Below, in pieces: positions 1 through 8,946 of a stretch of DNA of 64,000 nucleotides. How positions within the stretch are numbered: position 1 is the stretch's first letter; each line of letters starts with the position of its first letter. Under the pieces are notes generated by a model. It did not search any database. It saw nothing but the letters and a program-made list of their open reading frames with translations, and was not told the origin of the DNA. The DNA is from a virus. Location of the stretch: IMG/VR virus record IMGVR_UViG_3300032770_000015, positions 24,563 to 88,562 of that record; one strand, written 5' to 3'. Made by a program: the position numbers and the translations under genes.

Positions 1-815
1 GTATTCCCGTTCAACGCCCCAGCGCCCGAGACCCAGGTCGCAACCACCCGCGCATTGGGCAACGCGCCCGGCATGGCCGCGTTGGCCGCATCATCCACGA
101 GCGCCTGCGTGACGATGTCCCAGCTCGCGTAGTTAAGCCGCTGGGGTTGCGTGTAAAAGTACAGCTGCATCGTCAGCTGCACCGCCGTGGCGGTCTGCAC
201 GATAAACGGCAGGCTGTATGGCGCCCCCGAGCTCGAGAACGGCCCCCACGCATTCTGCCAGTTACCCACCGGGTAGATGATCGTCGGTGAGCTCGACGAG
301 TTCGACGGGTTCGGCCGCCCGACGAAAATGTCGAAGTGCAGATCGTCCATCATCTCACGGATCGTGAACTTCCACCAGAGCGCCTGCGAGTCGTCGCTCG
401 CCACGTACTGGATGCGCCCCGTCGAGTGCGCCACCCAGCCGTTGCCATCGCCCCAGTCTACCTCGGCGATCCACTTCAGCCCGAGGAGCTGCGCCCGGCC
501 GGTCGCGTCGCCGAAAAAGGCCGTCAACCAGCGGTTCAGGTTCGAGCCGCCCACGGTCGTCCGCTTATCCATCAGGCGCCAGACCCAGCTCCCGATGGAC
601 CGCTTACAGCTGAGGAAGTCCGTGTACCCGCGCTGGCCGGTCGGCGGCGTCAGGTACGCCATGTACGTCCCATTGCCGTCGCTCACGCCCTCGGCCGTGG
701 CGACCAGGAACTTGTTACTGTTCACCGCGGTCAGGACCGTGGACTCAGTCGAGCTCACGGATCGCGGCGACATGACCCGCGCGCGAAACCGCGGCGTCAG
801 GGAAATGTTCGTCAT
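1..815 (-). CDS. Putative minor tail protein (C-terminus outside window)
   Basis: An open frame starts at ATG 815 and runs leftwards off the window with no stop (271 codons visible). The ATG shares bases with the stop of the upstream gene (ATGA), so the two are probably translationally coupled. The protein is rich in Ser, Thr and aromatic residues, with no enzymatic motif I can see. It is the third gene after the tape measure, where tail-tip proteins sit in long-tailed phages. The minor-tail role is inferred from position only. Confidence 0.7.
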   Translation of the reverse strand, partial: MTNISLTPRFRARVMSPRSVSSTESTVLTAVNSNKFLVATAEGVSDGNGTYMAYLTPPTGQRGYTDFLSCKRSIGSWVWRLMDKRTTVGGSNLNRWLTAFFGDATGRAQLLGLKWIAEVDWGDGNGWVAHSTGRIQYVASDDSQALWWKFTIREMMDDLHFDIFVGRPNPSNSSSSPTIIYPVGNWQNAWGPFSSSGAPYSLPFIVQTATAVQLTMQLYFYTQPQRLNYASWDIVTQALVDDAANAAMPGALPNARVVATWVSGAGALNGN

Positions 816-1798
816 GCGTACCCCACGAAGGGCGAGTCATCGGTCGAACGGATCGTCACCGGTAGCTGCCACGTGCCGTCGGGTTCCATCGCTAGGTTCT
901 GCAGGTCGCTGAGCACCGCAGGAATCTCGAGCACGCATGGCTGGTAGAGCGTTGTCGTCCCGGGATAGAGCGGCGGCCGCACCTGGCCGTCGTTCCACAC
1001 CTGGATCGCGCCCACGTACATCTGCCCCGTCTCCGCCACGCCGTTCGCCGCTGGATATGCATACACGCGGTAGGTATGCCCTGCGGTCAACGTACCTGTT
1101 TGCATGACGATCTGCCACGCGGTTCCGAACGGCGTCAACGATATGAGCGTACCCTGGCTCGCACTGAACGTGACATTGGGCGTCGCATTCGTGAAGTCGA
1201 TCTTCGAAAACAGCACGTACGCCCCAGCGGTCACGTCCCACAAGCTTACGTCACAATAGTTTGTCGCCGTGCTCTGCTGCACGATGCAGGACATCGTGAT
1301 CGGCCCCGGCGCAGCGGTCACCGGTACCGCAATGTAGAAGCCCTCATACACCGTAGCGCTGCTATCGCCCACGAGATCGAGCGGCACACCGTTAACGTAG
1401 ATTGCTGCGGCCGTGCGCGTCGCGCTATTAAGGTTCGACCACGCCACATCGCCAACGGTCTGCGACACGAACACGCAGTCGCCGTCGGGGTACCAACGGA
1501 ACGTGTTCTTCTGCCAGGCCCACTGCAGAAACGCATTCCAGCCCGTCGGGTCGTCCCACCCCGTCAGGGCATACGGCAGCGTTGCGAGGGGCGTCCAGTG
1601 CGGCAGCCAGCGGACGATCATCGACAGGTACTGGCTAACCCCCGTGACAAAGCTGTCTTCCTCCCCGGCGGTCGTCTCGCCAAACTGCGAGCCGCCCCGC
1701 GGGACCGGGAACGACAGGTAACTGTCGGCCAAGAGCCGGATCTGGTTAGTAAACCCGGCCCCCCAGGCGATCATCGGAATGCGCGGTGCCAGGGCCAT
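812..1798 (-). CDS. Tail-tip protein, paralogue of next upstream gene
   Basis: 328 aa. It has the same plan as the 324-aa protein at 1802-2776. Shared blocks are an N-terminal IAWGxGxxN motif, a GWxxxxGWNxFLxWAWQKN motif near residues 75-100, NGVPLDL near 140, VGxxQxWxDGxVRP near 265 and a C-terminal DDxPFxGY. The middle 130 residues differ most and look like a beta-sandwich, perhaps a carbohydrate-binding insertion. Three bases separate it from the upstream gene. The distal-tail role is inferred from position after the tape measure. Confidence 0.75.
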   Translation of the reverse strand: MALAPRIPMIAWGAGFTNQIRLLADSYLSFPVPRGGSQFGETTAGEEDSFVTGVSQYLSMIVRWLPHWTPLATLPYALTGWDDPTGWNAFLQWAWQKNTFRWYPDGDCVFVSQTVGDVAWSNLNSATRTAAAIYVNGVPLDLVGDSSATVYEGFYIAVPVTAAPGPITMSCIVQQSTATNYCDVSLWDVTAGAYVLFSKIDFTNATPNVTFSASQGTLISLTPFGTAWQIVMQTGTLTAGHTYRVYAYPAANGVAETGQMYVGAIQVWNDGQVRPPLYPGTTTLYQPCVLEIPAVLSDLQNLAMEPDGTWQLPVTIRSTDDSPFVGYA

Positions 1799-1801
1799 CG
1801 G

Positions 1802-2776
1802 TTAGTACCCCCGGAACGGCGTGTCGTCCGCCGCGCGGATGATGAACGGCAGGGCGAACGACCCGTCATCCTCGACGGTCATATTCTGCATGTCGCTCAG
1901 AGTCGTCGGCGTATCGAGGAAACACGACTGCGCGACGGGCATCCCGGCCGGGTTCAGCGGCCGCACGATCCCATCATCCCAGGCCTGTACGTACCCGACG
2001 TAGACATTGCCCATGTCCGCCGTGTTCGACGCCGGAAGGATCTGGAAGTAGTGCGCGTTCGCCGCGATGACCCCGGTCGCCGCGCACGTGAACTGGTACA
2101 CGCCGCCACCCACGGCGACCATGCTCAACAGCGTGCCGTTGAGCACCGACGGGACCGGTACCCCGCTCGACCAGGTGATCACGAGCTGTAGGCGCGCCGC
2201 GCCCGCCGTGCTGTCCTGGAGCTGAACACGCCAGCCCCCGGCGGCCTGCGCGGTCCCGACGGCGCACCACCAGGTGAAGATCTTCGTCGAGGTCGCCGCC
2301 GAGAACGTGGGGAACGGCGTGTAGCGATAGAATTGCTGCGCGCCCGTGCTGGTGTCGATGATCAGGTCGAGCGGCACCCCGTTCTGCGTGAGCGCGCCCT
2401 GCGTCCGCGTCGCACCGCCCACGTTTGTCCAGGCGGCGTCACCAACCGTCAACGAGCTGAAGAGCAGCGCCCGGTCCGCGTACCAGCTGAACGGATTCTT
2501 CTGCCAGGCCCACCGCAGAAAGCTATTCCATCCGTAGGCGCCGTCCCACCCGCTCAGGGCCACGGGCGCCGTCACGTCGGCCGACCCGATCCAGCGCGCG
2601 ACGGCCGAGAGATACTGGTCCGTCCCGTACGTGATCCCGTCTTCCGACCCATCTTCCCCGGCGAGCCAGGCCGACCCGGCACGCGGCGCCGGATAGGCCA
2701 GCGGCGTGTCGATCATCAGGTTCAGCGTGTTCACCAGGCCCGTGCCCCACGCGATCTTCGGTAGGCGGTCAATCAC
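1802..2776 (-). CDS. Tail-tip protein, paralogue of next downstream gene
   Basis: 324 aa, GTG start at 2776, three bases after the tape measure stop. It shares the N-terminal AWGxGxxN, the GWNxFLxWAWQKN block, NGVPLDL and the C-terminal DDTPFRGY with the 812-1798 product. Conserved ends around a divergent centre suggest a shared docking frame with a variable domain. A gene immediately after the tape measure often encodes the distal tail protein in long-tailed phages. That role is inferred. Confidence 0.75.
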   Translation of the reverse strand: MIDRLPKIAWGTGLVNTLNLMIDTPLAYPAPRAGSAWLAGEDGSEDGITYGTDQYLSAVARWIGSADVTAPVALSGWDGAYGWNSFLRWAWQKNPFSWYADRALLFSSLTVGDAAWTNVGGATRTQGALTQNGVPLDLIIDTSTGAQQFYRYTPFPTFSAATSTKIFTWWCAVGTAQAAGGWRVQLQDSTAGAARLQLVITWSSGVPVPSVLNGTLLSMVAVGGGVYQFTCAATGVIAANAHYFQILPASNTADMGNVYVGYVQAWDDGIVRPLNPAGMPVAQSCFLDTPTTLSDMQNMTVEDDGSFALPFIIRAADDTPFRGY

Positions 2777-2779
2777 GGC

Positions 2780-5494
2780 TCACGCCCCCTGGAAGGTGAC
2801 CACGGCGTCACGGCCCGCGATCTGCTGCAGCGCCTTGATGAAGGCCGCGTACTGCGCCGGGTCGTCCATGTTCAGGAACGAACCGCCCTGGATCACGACC
2901 TGCAGCGAGCCCGCGTTCCCCGAGGCCGCCGTCGTGCTCGTCACGGCCGACGAGGCCGACGACGAACTACTGCCGCCCCCGCCACCCCCGGCGTTCGTCG
3001 CGGCGCCGGACAGAACGCCGCCGAGCGCGAAGAACGCGGCCGCAGCGGCGAACTCCTCGGCCGCGGCGCCCCACTTCGAGGCGTCGCCGCCGATGGCCAT
3101 GCCCGTGTCACCGATGGCCTTAGCGAGGAAGAACTTCCCGAGGCCTTCGGCGATGGCCGCGATGGCCTTCAGCATCGTCTCCTTGAACGCCGCCGCCGCC
3201 GACTTCGACCCGTCCACCATCGCTGCGAAGGCGTTCTCGATGGCCGGGCCGAGCGCGTCAATCGTTGAGATCAGGCCGTCGGCGAGCACCTGGTTCAGGC
3301 TCGTCGCCGAGTTCTCCGCCGCCGTCGCCGCATCTGTGAACGCCTGCTTGAACGTCCGCGACTCAACGCCCATCACGCCGAGCGTCAGGCCGAACTTCTT
3401 CAGCGTATCCTCGAGCCGCTGCAGCTCGCGGTCCATCGCCTCGGCCTCGGGACCGTGCATCGTCGCCCGGGCCAGGAGCATCGCCGGGCCGATGGTGTTG
3501 ATCGCCGTCCGAAACTGCGTGATGCTGATGTCGTTGTGGGACAGCTGGGTCGTGAGGTCCTGCGATTCCTGGATCAGGACCTTGAGCGCCGCGTTCCGCA
3601 CCGCGTCGTCGAGGGTGCGGATCGCCGTCGTCAACGTCTGCTGCTCGTGCGCCGTGATCCCGGTCGTGGCTGATAGCGTCGTCAGCTGCGTTGTCAGGTC
3701 AGCGGCCCGCGCGCGATATTCGGCGAGCGAGATGTCCCCGTGCGTGAACTCCTGGTCGAGCCCGCGGACCTGCGCCACGGCGCCCTCCACGGCCGTCTGC
3801 AACGCGGTCGTGTTATACCGGCGGAGCGTGTCATCAATCGCTTGCAGCGACCGGTTCAGCGTCTCGAGCTCGGGGCCGTGCAGCGAGGCCCGCATCGCGT
3901 ACATCTGCGGGGTGATCTTCCCGATCCCGGCCTGGAACGCGGCGAGCGTAATGTCACCGTGCTGCAGCTTGCTGTCCAGGTCGGTGGCCTGGTTCGTCAG
4001 GTCCTTGACCGTCGCGTTCCTGATCGCGTCGTCCAGGTTCGTGACAGCGTCGCGCAGCGTCTGCTGCTGCTTCGCGGTCGTTCCGGCGGCCCCGGCCAGG
4101 GCATTCAGCTGCACGACGAGCGCCGCGCCCCGCTGCCGGTACTCGTCGAGCGTGATGTCCCCGTGCGCGTACTGCTCCTCGAGCTCGCGGACCGCGGCCG
4201 TTAGGGTCTGGATCGCCGTCGTCTGGTTCGACGTATCGCCCTGCTGCCCGGCGAGGTTCGGCCCGGCCCCCGCCCGGTGGATGTCCGGCGCCGGGAGCGG
4301 GTTCGCCGTCGCGTCGTGGTATAGCTTCAGCCAGTCGTCGCGGACCGTCAGCAGGGCCAGGTCTACGCCGGTCATCGCCTGGTTGAACGTCTGCACGCTC
4401 TCCGCCACCTGGCGCCGCCACGGGCCGTCGTCAATCGGCGGCAGGATGGTCGGCTTCAGGTCGGGGATCGCCGCCATGATCGTGCCCAGCTGGGTCGGAA
4501 GCAGCGCGATCATGTGCTTGATGGCGTTGACCTTATCCACCGCCCACTCTTCGACCCGGTTCAGCAGCGGCGTGACCTCGTTGATGATGTCGATCCAGCC
4601 CGCGATGGCCCCGTAGATCACCGCCTGGATCGCGCCGCTGATCGCCTTCCCGATGTCGAACGCGATCTTGAACGTCCCAACGACCGAGTCCACGACGATC
4701 CGCACCACGTCGGTGATGACGCTCCCCCACTTCACCCACGTGGCCATATTGTCCTGGATGCTCTTCGTCTCCTGCTGCATCCAGCCGCTCAGATTCCGGC
4801 TCGCGTCGCCACCGGAGATGGACCCCGCGATTACCTCGCCCATCGCGGTCTTCAGGTCGGTCCAAGACGACTTCAAGATGTCGATCTGCCCGGCTAGCGA
4901 CTTCCCGCGCTCCTCGGCGATGGTGAACATCGGCAACGTCGCCGTCATCAGCGCGTTGTACCGTTCCTGCTCGGTCCCGAGCCCGTTCAGGTTGATCCCG
5001 TACCGCTGGAGACCGTTTCCGGCGCCCTCGAGCGCCTTCGCGATCAGCGTGCCCGCGCGCTCGGTCGAGATGCCGAACGTCTCCGACAGGCCCACGGCCG
5101 CCTTCATCACCCCGGCGATCTGATCCCCGGTGAGCGTGTGCACCATCGTCGTGACGATCTGCGCGACCCCGAGCGTCGCGTTCTCGGTCACGCCGGTTAG
5201 CTTCATGATGTTCAGCGCCATCGCCTGCACGGCGTCCGACGCATCATCCGAATACCGGCCCGTGACCCGCAGGGCGGCGTTGAACGACGTGATGGCGCCC
5301 TCGCGGTCGGCAAACGCCTCGATGAGCCCGGCACCGAACCGCACGAGCTCGTCGGCGATGAAGCCCGAGACGAGTCCCTTCAGCGATGCGACCTGATCCC
5401 ACAGGTTCTGGACGTTCGCAATGGCCGACGTGAACGCCGCGCCGGTCGCGTCGTACGCATCTATGATCAGCTCAACGATTGTGCGGTTTGCCAT
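2780..5494 (-). CDS. Tail tape measure protein
   Basis: 904 aa, the second longest gene in the window. Tape measure proteins set tail length and are released at infection. The sequence is Ala-rich and helical. Residues 1-330 resemble the conserved N-terminal tape measure region (LSETFGISTERAGTLIAKAL, then GKSLAGQIDILKSSWTDLK). Residues about 400-700 hold tandem helical modules, each with an HGDIT/HNDIS-LxEYR signature. The C-terminus has hydrophobic stretches and a Gly/Ser run. It follows the overlapping tail chaperone pair, which is the classic order. Confidence 0.93.
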   Translation of the reverse strand: MANRTIVELIIDAYDATGAAFTSAIANVQNLWDQVASLKGLVSGFIADELVRFGAGLIEAFADREGAITSFNAALRVTGRYSDDASDAVQAMALNIMKLTGVTENATLGVAQIVTTMVHTLTGDQIAGVMKAAVGLSETFGISTERAGTLIAKALEGAGNGLQRYGINLNGLGTEQERYNALMTATLPMFTIAEERGKSLAGQIDILKSSWTDLKTAMGEVIAGSISGGDASRNLSGWMQQETKSIQDNMATWVKWGSVITDVVRIVVDSVVGTFKIAFDIGKAISGAIQAVIYGAIAGWIDIINEVTPLLNRVEEWAVDKVNAIKHMIALLPTQLGTIMAAIPDLKPTILPPIDDGPWRRQVAESVQTFNQAMTGVDLALLTVRDDWLKLYHDATANPLPAPDIHRAGAGPNLAGQQGDTSNQTTAIQTLTAAVRELEEQYAHGDITLDEYRQRGAALVVQLNALAGAAGTTAKQQQTLRDAVTNLDDAIRNATVKDLTNQATDLDSKLQHGDITLAAFQAGIGKITPQMYAMRASLHGPELETLNRSLQAIDDTLRRYNTTALQTAVEGAVAQVRGLDQEFTHGDISLAEYRARAADLTTQLTTLSATTGITAHEQQTLTTAIRTLDDAVRNAALKVLIQESQDLTTQLSHNDISITQFRTAINTIGPAMLLARATMHGPEAEAMDRELQRLEDTLKKFGLTLGVMGVESRTFKQAFTDAATAAENSATSLNQVLADGLISTIDALGPAIENAFAAMVDGSKSAAAAFKETMLKAIAAIAEGLGKFFLAKAIGDTGMAIGGDASKWGAAAEEFAAAAAFFALGGVLSGAATNAGGGGGGSSSSSASSAVTSTTAASGNAGSLQVVIQGGSFLNMDDPAQYAAFIKALQQIAGRDAVVTFQGA

Positions 5495-5508
5495 GGGAGG
5501 GGCCTTGC

Positions 5509-5958
5509 TTAGGGCGACGGCAGCGGCTCGGAGATCTCGGGGTACGCCCGGCGCGCGAGGTCGCGGATCTCGTGCTTCACGGCCGAGTTCTTATCGCCCT
5601 GCCACATGAGGGTCGCCCCGAGGGCGACGGCCCGCGTCAGCTGTAGCTCGCGGAACGCTTCGAGCGCGGGCAGCTCACGGGACAACAGGGCGAATAGCTT
5701 GAACGGAATGACCCCATCGCTGGTCGGCCACCCCGGGCGATAGAACAGCCCGGGGTAGGCAGCGTGGAATCGCGCGATCAGGTGCCCGTCGGGGAGACGG
5801 AAGCGTCGCTGAGCAGTTCTTGCACCCCAGGGGGAGGCGTGATCGGCGTCCCCATCGCCTTCCCCTGGGATTCCGTAAAAGACCAGATAGCTTTCAGCTG
5901 CCCGCGCGGCGGCAGTCGCAAGATCCAGTACGCGGCCGAATGCCCGGGCTTCCACCAC
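5509..5958 (-). CDS. Tail assembly chaperone, frameshift extension
   Basis: This frame (149 codons from its first ATG) overlaps the 3' end of the 127-aa gene at 5778-6161 by 180 bases and lies in the -1 frame relative to it. It ends 14 bases before the tape measure start. This is the lambda G/GT layout, where a fraction of ribosomes shift to make a fused chaperone. It probably has no start of its own. Frame relation and place are read from the sequence. Function is inferred from the conserved gene order. Confidence 0.75.
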   Translation of the reverse strand: MVEARAFGRVLDLATAAARAAESYLVFYGIPGEGDGDADHASPWGARTAQRRFRLPDGHLIARFHAAYPGLFYRPGWPTSDGVIPFKLFALLSRELPALEAFRELQLTRAVALGATLMWQGDKNSAVKHEIRDLARRAYPEISEPLPSP

Positions 5959-6161
5959 GGGTGCGGGAAGAACGCCATGACCAGGCGCCGGACCATGTGC
6001 CGGGTCGCCAGCGGGGCCTTATCCGCCTTCGCCGACCGCATGGACGCCGCGAGCGGCAGCCACTGGTCAACGGAGAGGATACGGCCCCGGTAGATCGTGC
6101 CGTCCTGCGCCTTGAAGGTGGGAACCTCCAGGGCAGCGACGTATTCCTGGGCGTCGAACAA
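5778..6161 (-). CDS. Tail assembly chaperone, upstream frame
   Basis: 127 aa, TTG start at 6161 preceded by a strong GGAGG seven bases upstream. It precedes the tape measure and overlaps the next frame. Visible features are a basic N-terminal half and a FFPHPWWKPG motif before the overlap. Near-slippery sites in the zero frame are G GGG AAG at 5865-5859 and T CCC CCT at 5835-5829. Neither is a perfect X XXY YYZ heptamer. Role by synteny with lambda gpG. Confidence 0.75.
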   Translation of the reverse strand: MFDAQEYVAALEVPTFKAQDGTIYRGRILSVDQWLPLAASMRSAKADKAPLATRHMVRRLVMAFFPHPWWKPGHSAAYWILRLPPRGQLKAIWSFTESQGKAMGTPITPPPGVQELLSDASVSPTGT

Positions 6162-6180
6162 AAGATGTCCTCCGGTGACG

Positions 6181-6543
6181 TTAGCTCGCCGAACCTGCGG
6201 CGAGGTGCCCCGTGACGGTGCAGGTACCGGTCGTCTGCCCGCTGATCCGGCAGCGAAAGGCGAGTAGGCCGCTCGTCACGAACCGGTAGCAGGCGGGCAT
6301 CGCCGCCGCCGCGACCGTCGTGCCCTGCGTCGCTGCCGCGGCGAGCGACGCGCCCTGCACGGCAAAGTAGTTCGTGCCGTCAATCGTGCCCTCGAAGTTC
6401 ACCGTCCCGTCGAACCCGGACGCCTTCGTCATGGCGACGATGACCGCGCTCGCCTGATACGGGTTGATCTGCATCTCCTGCCCGTTCCCGTTCCCCGCCG
6501 CAGCGTTCTGGAACAGGAAGGGTGTCGCTTCGCCGATGCTCAT
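6181..6543 (-). CDS. Small virion-region protein, unknown
   Basis: 120 aa, ATG start, between the tail tube gene and the chaperones. It is rich in Ala, Thr and Gly with alternating hydrophobic residues, typical of beta-structured virion proteins, and contains NFEGTIDGTNYFAVQG in the middle. No family recognised. Position suggests a tail or decoration component. Confidence 0.65.
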   Translation of the reverse strand: MSIGEATPFLFQNAAAGNGNGQEMQINPYQASAVIVAMTKASGFDGTVNFEGTIDGTNYFAVQGASLAAAATQGTTVAAAAMPACYRFVTSGLLAFRCRISGQTTGTCTVTGHLAAGSAS

Positions 6544-6555
6544 TGCCCGGTCCCC

Positions 6556-7605
6556 TTAGTCAAACTGGATCGTGCACAGGTCCGTGAGCGCGTACGTCGA
6601 GGGCTTGAACTCGAACGTCAGCTTCCACTGCCCGATGGGGCCTTCCGCCGTCTCCGCGACCGCCACGAGCTGCGCCTGCGCCGAGCTGCCGTAGGTCGAA
6701 CCCGAGAAGATCTTGAACCGGTTGTACTGCGTCGTGCCGACGTTCAGCTGGAAGTAGACCAGCGTCTCCGTGTTTCGCAGCTGGTACGGGTTCATCGTCG
6801 CCGCGTCGGTCCACGGGCTCGCCGTCTTCAGCGCGCCCTTCTCGACCGTCAGCTCGATGGTCGGGGTCGGGGGCATCGGCGCGAAGCCGTAGTGAACGCC
6901 CGCCGCGGTCAGGTTGACCCGCTTCGAGTCGACCTTGCGGTTCAGCTTGAAGGTGAAGTCCTTCACGATGGGCGCCGTGAACGACCCGAACGTGACCGCC
7001 GCGTTGGCCACCTCGGGCGCGACGAGCGAGTAGGTCGGGTACGACGTGATGGACGGGATCGCCACGTCGGTCGGCTCGTCGCCGGTCCCGGTCGTCACGA
7101 ACGTCCAGAGCGGGATCTGGGGGCCCTTCGCCTCGATGGTCAGGTCACTGAACCCGCCGTAGAGCTTGTACATCTGGCCCTCGACGTAGTTCTGCATCGT
7201 GACGCTGACGAGCGCCGACGGCCCGACCATCGGCGCGTAGTACCACTTCTCCGAGCCGCCCACGAACGAACCGGTCGCCACGAGCCCGGCCGACTGCAGC
7301 AGGCTGTGGAACGCCAGCGTGTCCGGGTACACCGAGGCGCTGTACGCCGCGCCCGCGCCCATGGGTTCGACCGTCACCGTGTGCTTCGCCTCGAGCCCGA
7401 GGCGCACGGCGCGGTTCAGCGGGACGCCCGCCGGGGTCATGCCCCGGTGGCCGTCGTACAGGTACGTGCCGTGGTCGCAAGCCGGGGGCGCCGCCAGGAG
7501 CAGTCCATCGGACGCCGCCGCAAGCGAGGGGTCGGTCAGATACGTGGTCTCCGCCTTCGCCATGGAGCCCCACGCAATCCGTGTCTTTGCAGCAGACTGT
7601 GCCAT
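6556..7605 (-). CDS. Tail tube protein, copy 1
   Basis: 349 aa. It is a close paralogue of the 345-aa product of 7618-8655: most residues match, including the KTRIAWGxMAK start, HGTYLYDGHRGMTPAGVPLN, KDFTFKLNRKVDSKRVNL, and an end with EGPIGQWKL and KPSTY. Proteins of this length just before the chaperone pair are the major tail tube (or sheath) subunits. Contractile tail genes are not evident, so a tube protein is the better reading. Tandem duplication of tube genes is uncommon. Confidence 0.8.
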   Translation of the reverse strand: MAQSAAKTRIAWGSMAKAETTYLTDPSLAAASDGLLLAAPPACDHGTYLYDGHRGMTPAGVPLNRAVRLGLEAKHTVTVEPMGAGAAYSASVYPDTLAFHSLLQSAGLVATGSFVGGSEKWYYAPMVGPSALVSVTMQNYVEGQMYKLYGGFSDLTIEAKGPQIPLWTFVTTGTGDEPTDVAIPSITSYPTYSLVAPEVANAAVTFGSFTAPIVKDFTFKLNRKVDSKRVNLTAAGVHYGFAPMPPTPTIELTVEKGALKTASPWTDAATMNPYQLRNTETLVYFQLNVGTTQYNRFKIFSGSTYGSSAQAQLVAVAETAEGPIGQWKLTFEFKPSTYALTDLCTIQFD

Positions 7606-7617
7606 TGGATCTCCTGA

Positions 7618-8655
7618 TCAGTCGAAGACGATGGAGACGTGATCGGTCGCTCCATACGTCGAAGGCTTGTACTCGAACACCAGCTTCCACTGGCCAATCG
7701 GCCCCTCCGCGGTCTCCGTTACCGTCACGAGCTGCGCCTGCGCCGACGCGGCCGTTGCCCCGGCCCAGATCTTGTACTCGTTGGTCGCCGTCGTCCCGAC
7801 CTGCAGGGCGAGCGGGATCAGCACCTCGTTATCGCGCAGCTGGTACGGGTTGATGTTCGAGGCGTCGTTCCACGGGGTCGCCGTCTTCAACGCCTGCTTC
7901 TCGATGGTCAGCTCGAGCGTCGGATACGGCGGCAGGGGCGAGAACCCCGCGTGCACGTTCCCCGCCGTGTTCAGGTTCACCCGCTTCGAGTCGACCTTCC
8001 GGTTCAGCTTGAAGGTGAAGTCCTTCACGATGGCCGACGCATACGCCCCGATGGTGATCTGAGCGTTGGCGACCTCGGGCGGGATCGTCGCGTAGGTCGG
8101 GTACGACGAGATGGCCGGGATCGCCACGTCGGTCGGTTCGTCGCCTGAGCCGACGAAGACGAACGTCCAGAGCGGGATCTGCGGCCCCTTGGCCTCGATG
8201 GTCAGGTCGCCGTAACCCCCATACAGCTTGTAGAGCTGGCCCTCGACGTAGTTCGAGATGGTCACGCTGTCGAGACCCGCCGGGCCGACCTCGGGCACGT
8301 ATGTCCACTTCGACGAGGCGAACGTACCCTGCAGCCCGCACGAGACGAGCAGCGCGTGGAACGCCACGTTCATCGGGTATACCGAACCGCTGTACGCCGT
8401 GTTGGCGCCCGCGGCCTCGACCGTCATCGTGTGCTTCGCCTCGAGCCCGAGCCGGGCCGCCCGGTTCAGCGGCACACCGGCCGGGGTCATCCCGCGGTGC
8501 CCGTCGTACAGGTACGTGCCGTGATCGCAGACCGGCGGCGCCGCCAGCAGCAGGCCATCGGTGCCGACCACCGCCACGGGATCGGTCTGGTAGGTGGCCT
8601 CGACCTTCGCCATCGCCCCCCAGGCAATCCGTGTCTTTACGGCAGACTGTGCCAT
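7618..8655 (-). CDS. Tail tube protein, copy 2
   Basis: 345 aa, paralogue of the downstream 6556-7605 product, 12 bases apart. The conserved core includes VEGQxYKLYGG, IEAKGPQIPLWTFV and SGDEPTDVAIP. Differences cluster around residues 100-130 and 265-290, which could be surface loops. The two subunits may co-assemble, or one may cap or decorate the tube. Which is the main tube protein cannot be told from sequence. Confidence 0.8.
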   Translation of the reverse strand: MAQSAVKTRIAWGAMAKVEATYQTDPVAVVGTDGLLLAAPPVCDHGTYLYDGHRGMTPAGVPLNRAARLGLEAKHTMTVEAAGANTAYSGSVYPMNVAFHALLVSCGLQGTFASSKWTYVPEVGPAGLDSVTISNYVEGQLYKLYGGYGDLTIEAKGPQIPLWTFVFVGSGDEPTDVAIPAISSYPTYATIPPEVANAQITIGAYASAIVKDFTFKLNRKVDSKRVNLNTAGNVHAGFSPLPPYPTLELTIEKQALKTATPWNDASNINPYQLRDNEVLIPLALQVGTTATNEYKIWAGATAASAQAQLVTVTETAEGPIGQWKLVFEYKPSTYGATDHVSIVFD

Positions 8656-8658
8656 CGG

Positions 8659-8934
8659 TTAGCCCTCCGCCGCGACGGGCGCGGCCGGGGTCGGCGCCGG
8701 GGTCGCCGGGATCGGCGAGAGACCGAGCGCGTCGGCCTCGCACTGCGCCTGGAAGGCGTCGAGCGCGGCCTTTCCGCCGTCTACGACCGACTGCGGAACC
8801 TCGGTCTGGATGAACATCACGTTGGCGAAGAAGTCATTGATCGCCTTATACTTCGCGTCCGCCTGCTCAGGGGTCGTCGTCGGCATCGCGGCGATCTCGG
8901 GCGGGCAGGGCCGGGTCGGTACCTTAATGAACAT
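8659..8934 (-). CDS. Small protein of the tail block, unknown
   Basis: 91 aa. The N-terminal half is helical (EQADAKYKAINDFFANVMF); the last 20 residues are Pro/Ala-rich and probably disordered. It is three bases from the tail tube gene and on the same strand. No family recognised. Confidence 0.65.
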   Translation of the reverse strand: MFIKVPTRPCPPEIAAMPTTTPEQADAKYKAINDFFANVMFIQTEVPQSVVDGGKAALDAFQAQCEADALGLSPIPATPAPTPAAPVAAEG

Positions 8935-8946
8935 GTCGGGACTCCG

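Noticed and set aside
2706-4616. 636-codon rightward open frame opposite the tape measure
   Set aside because: It mirrors the tape measure codons in GC-rich DNA, is Ser/Ala/Arg-rich without domains, and has no ribosome site. The leftward frame has clear family features and operon context.
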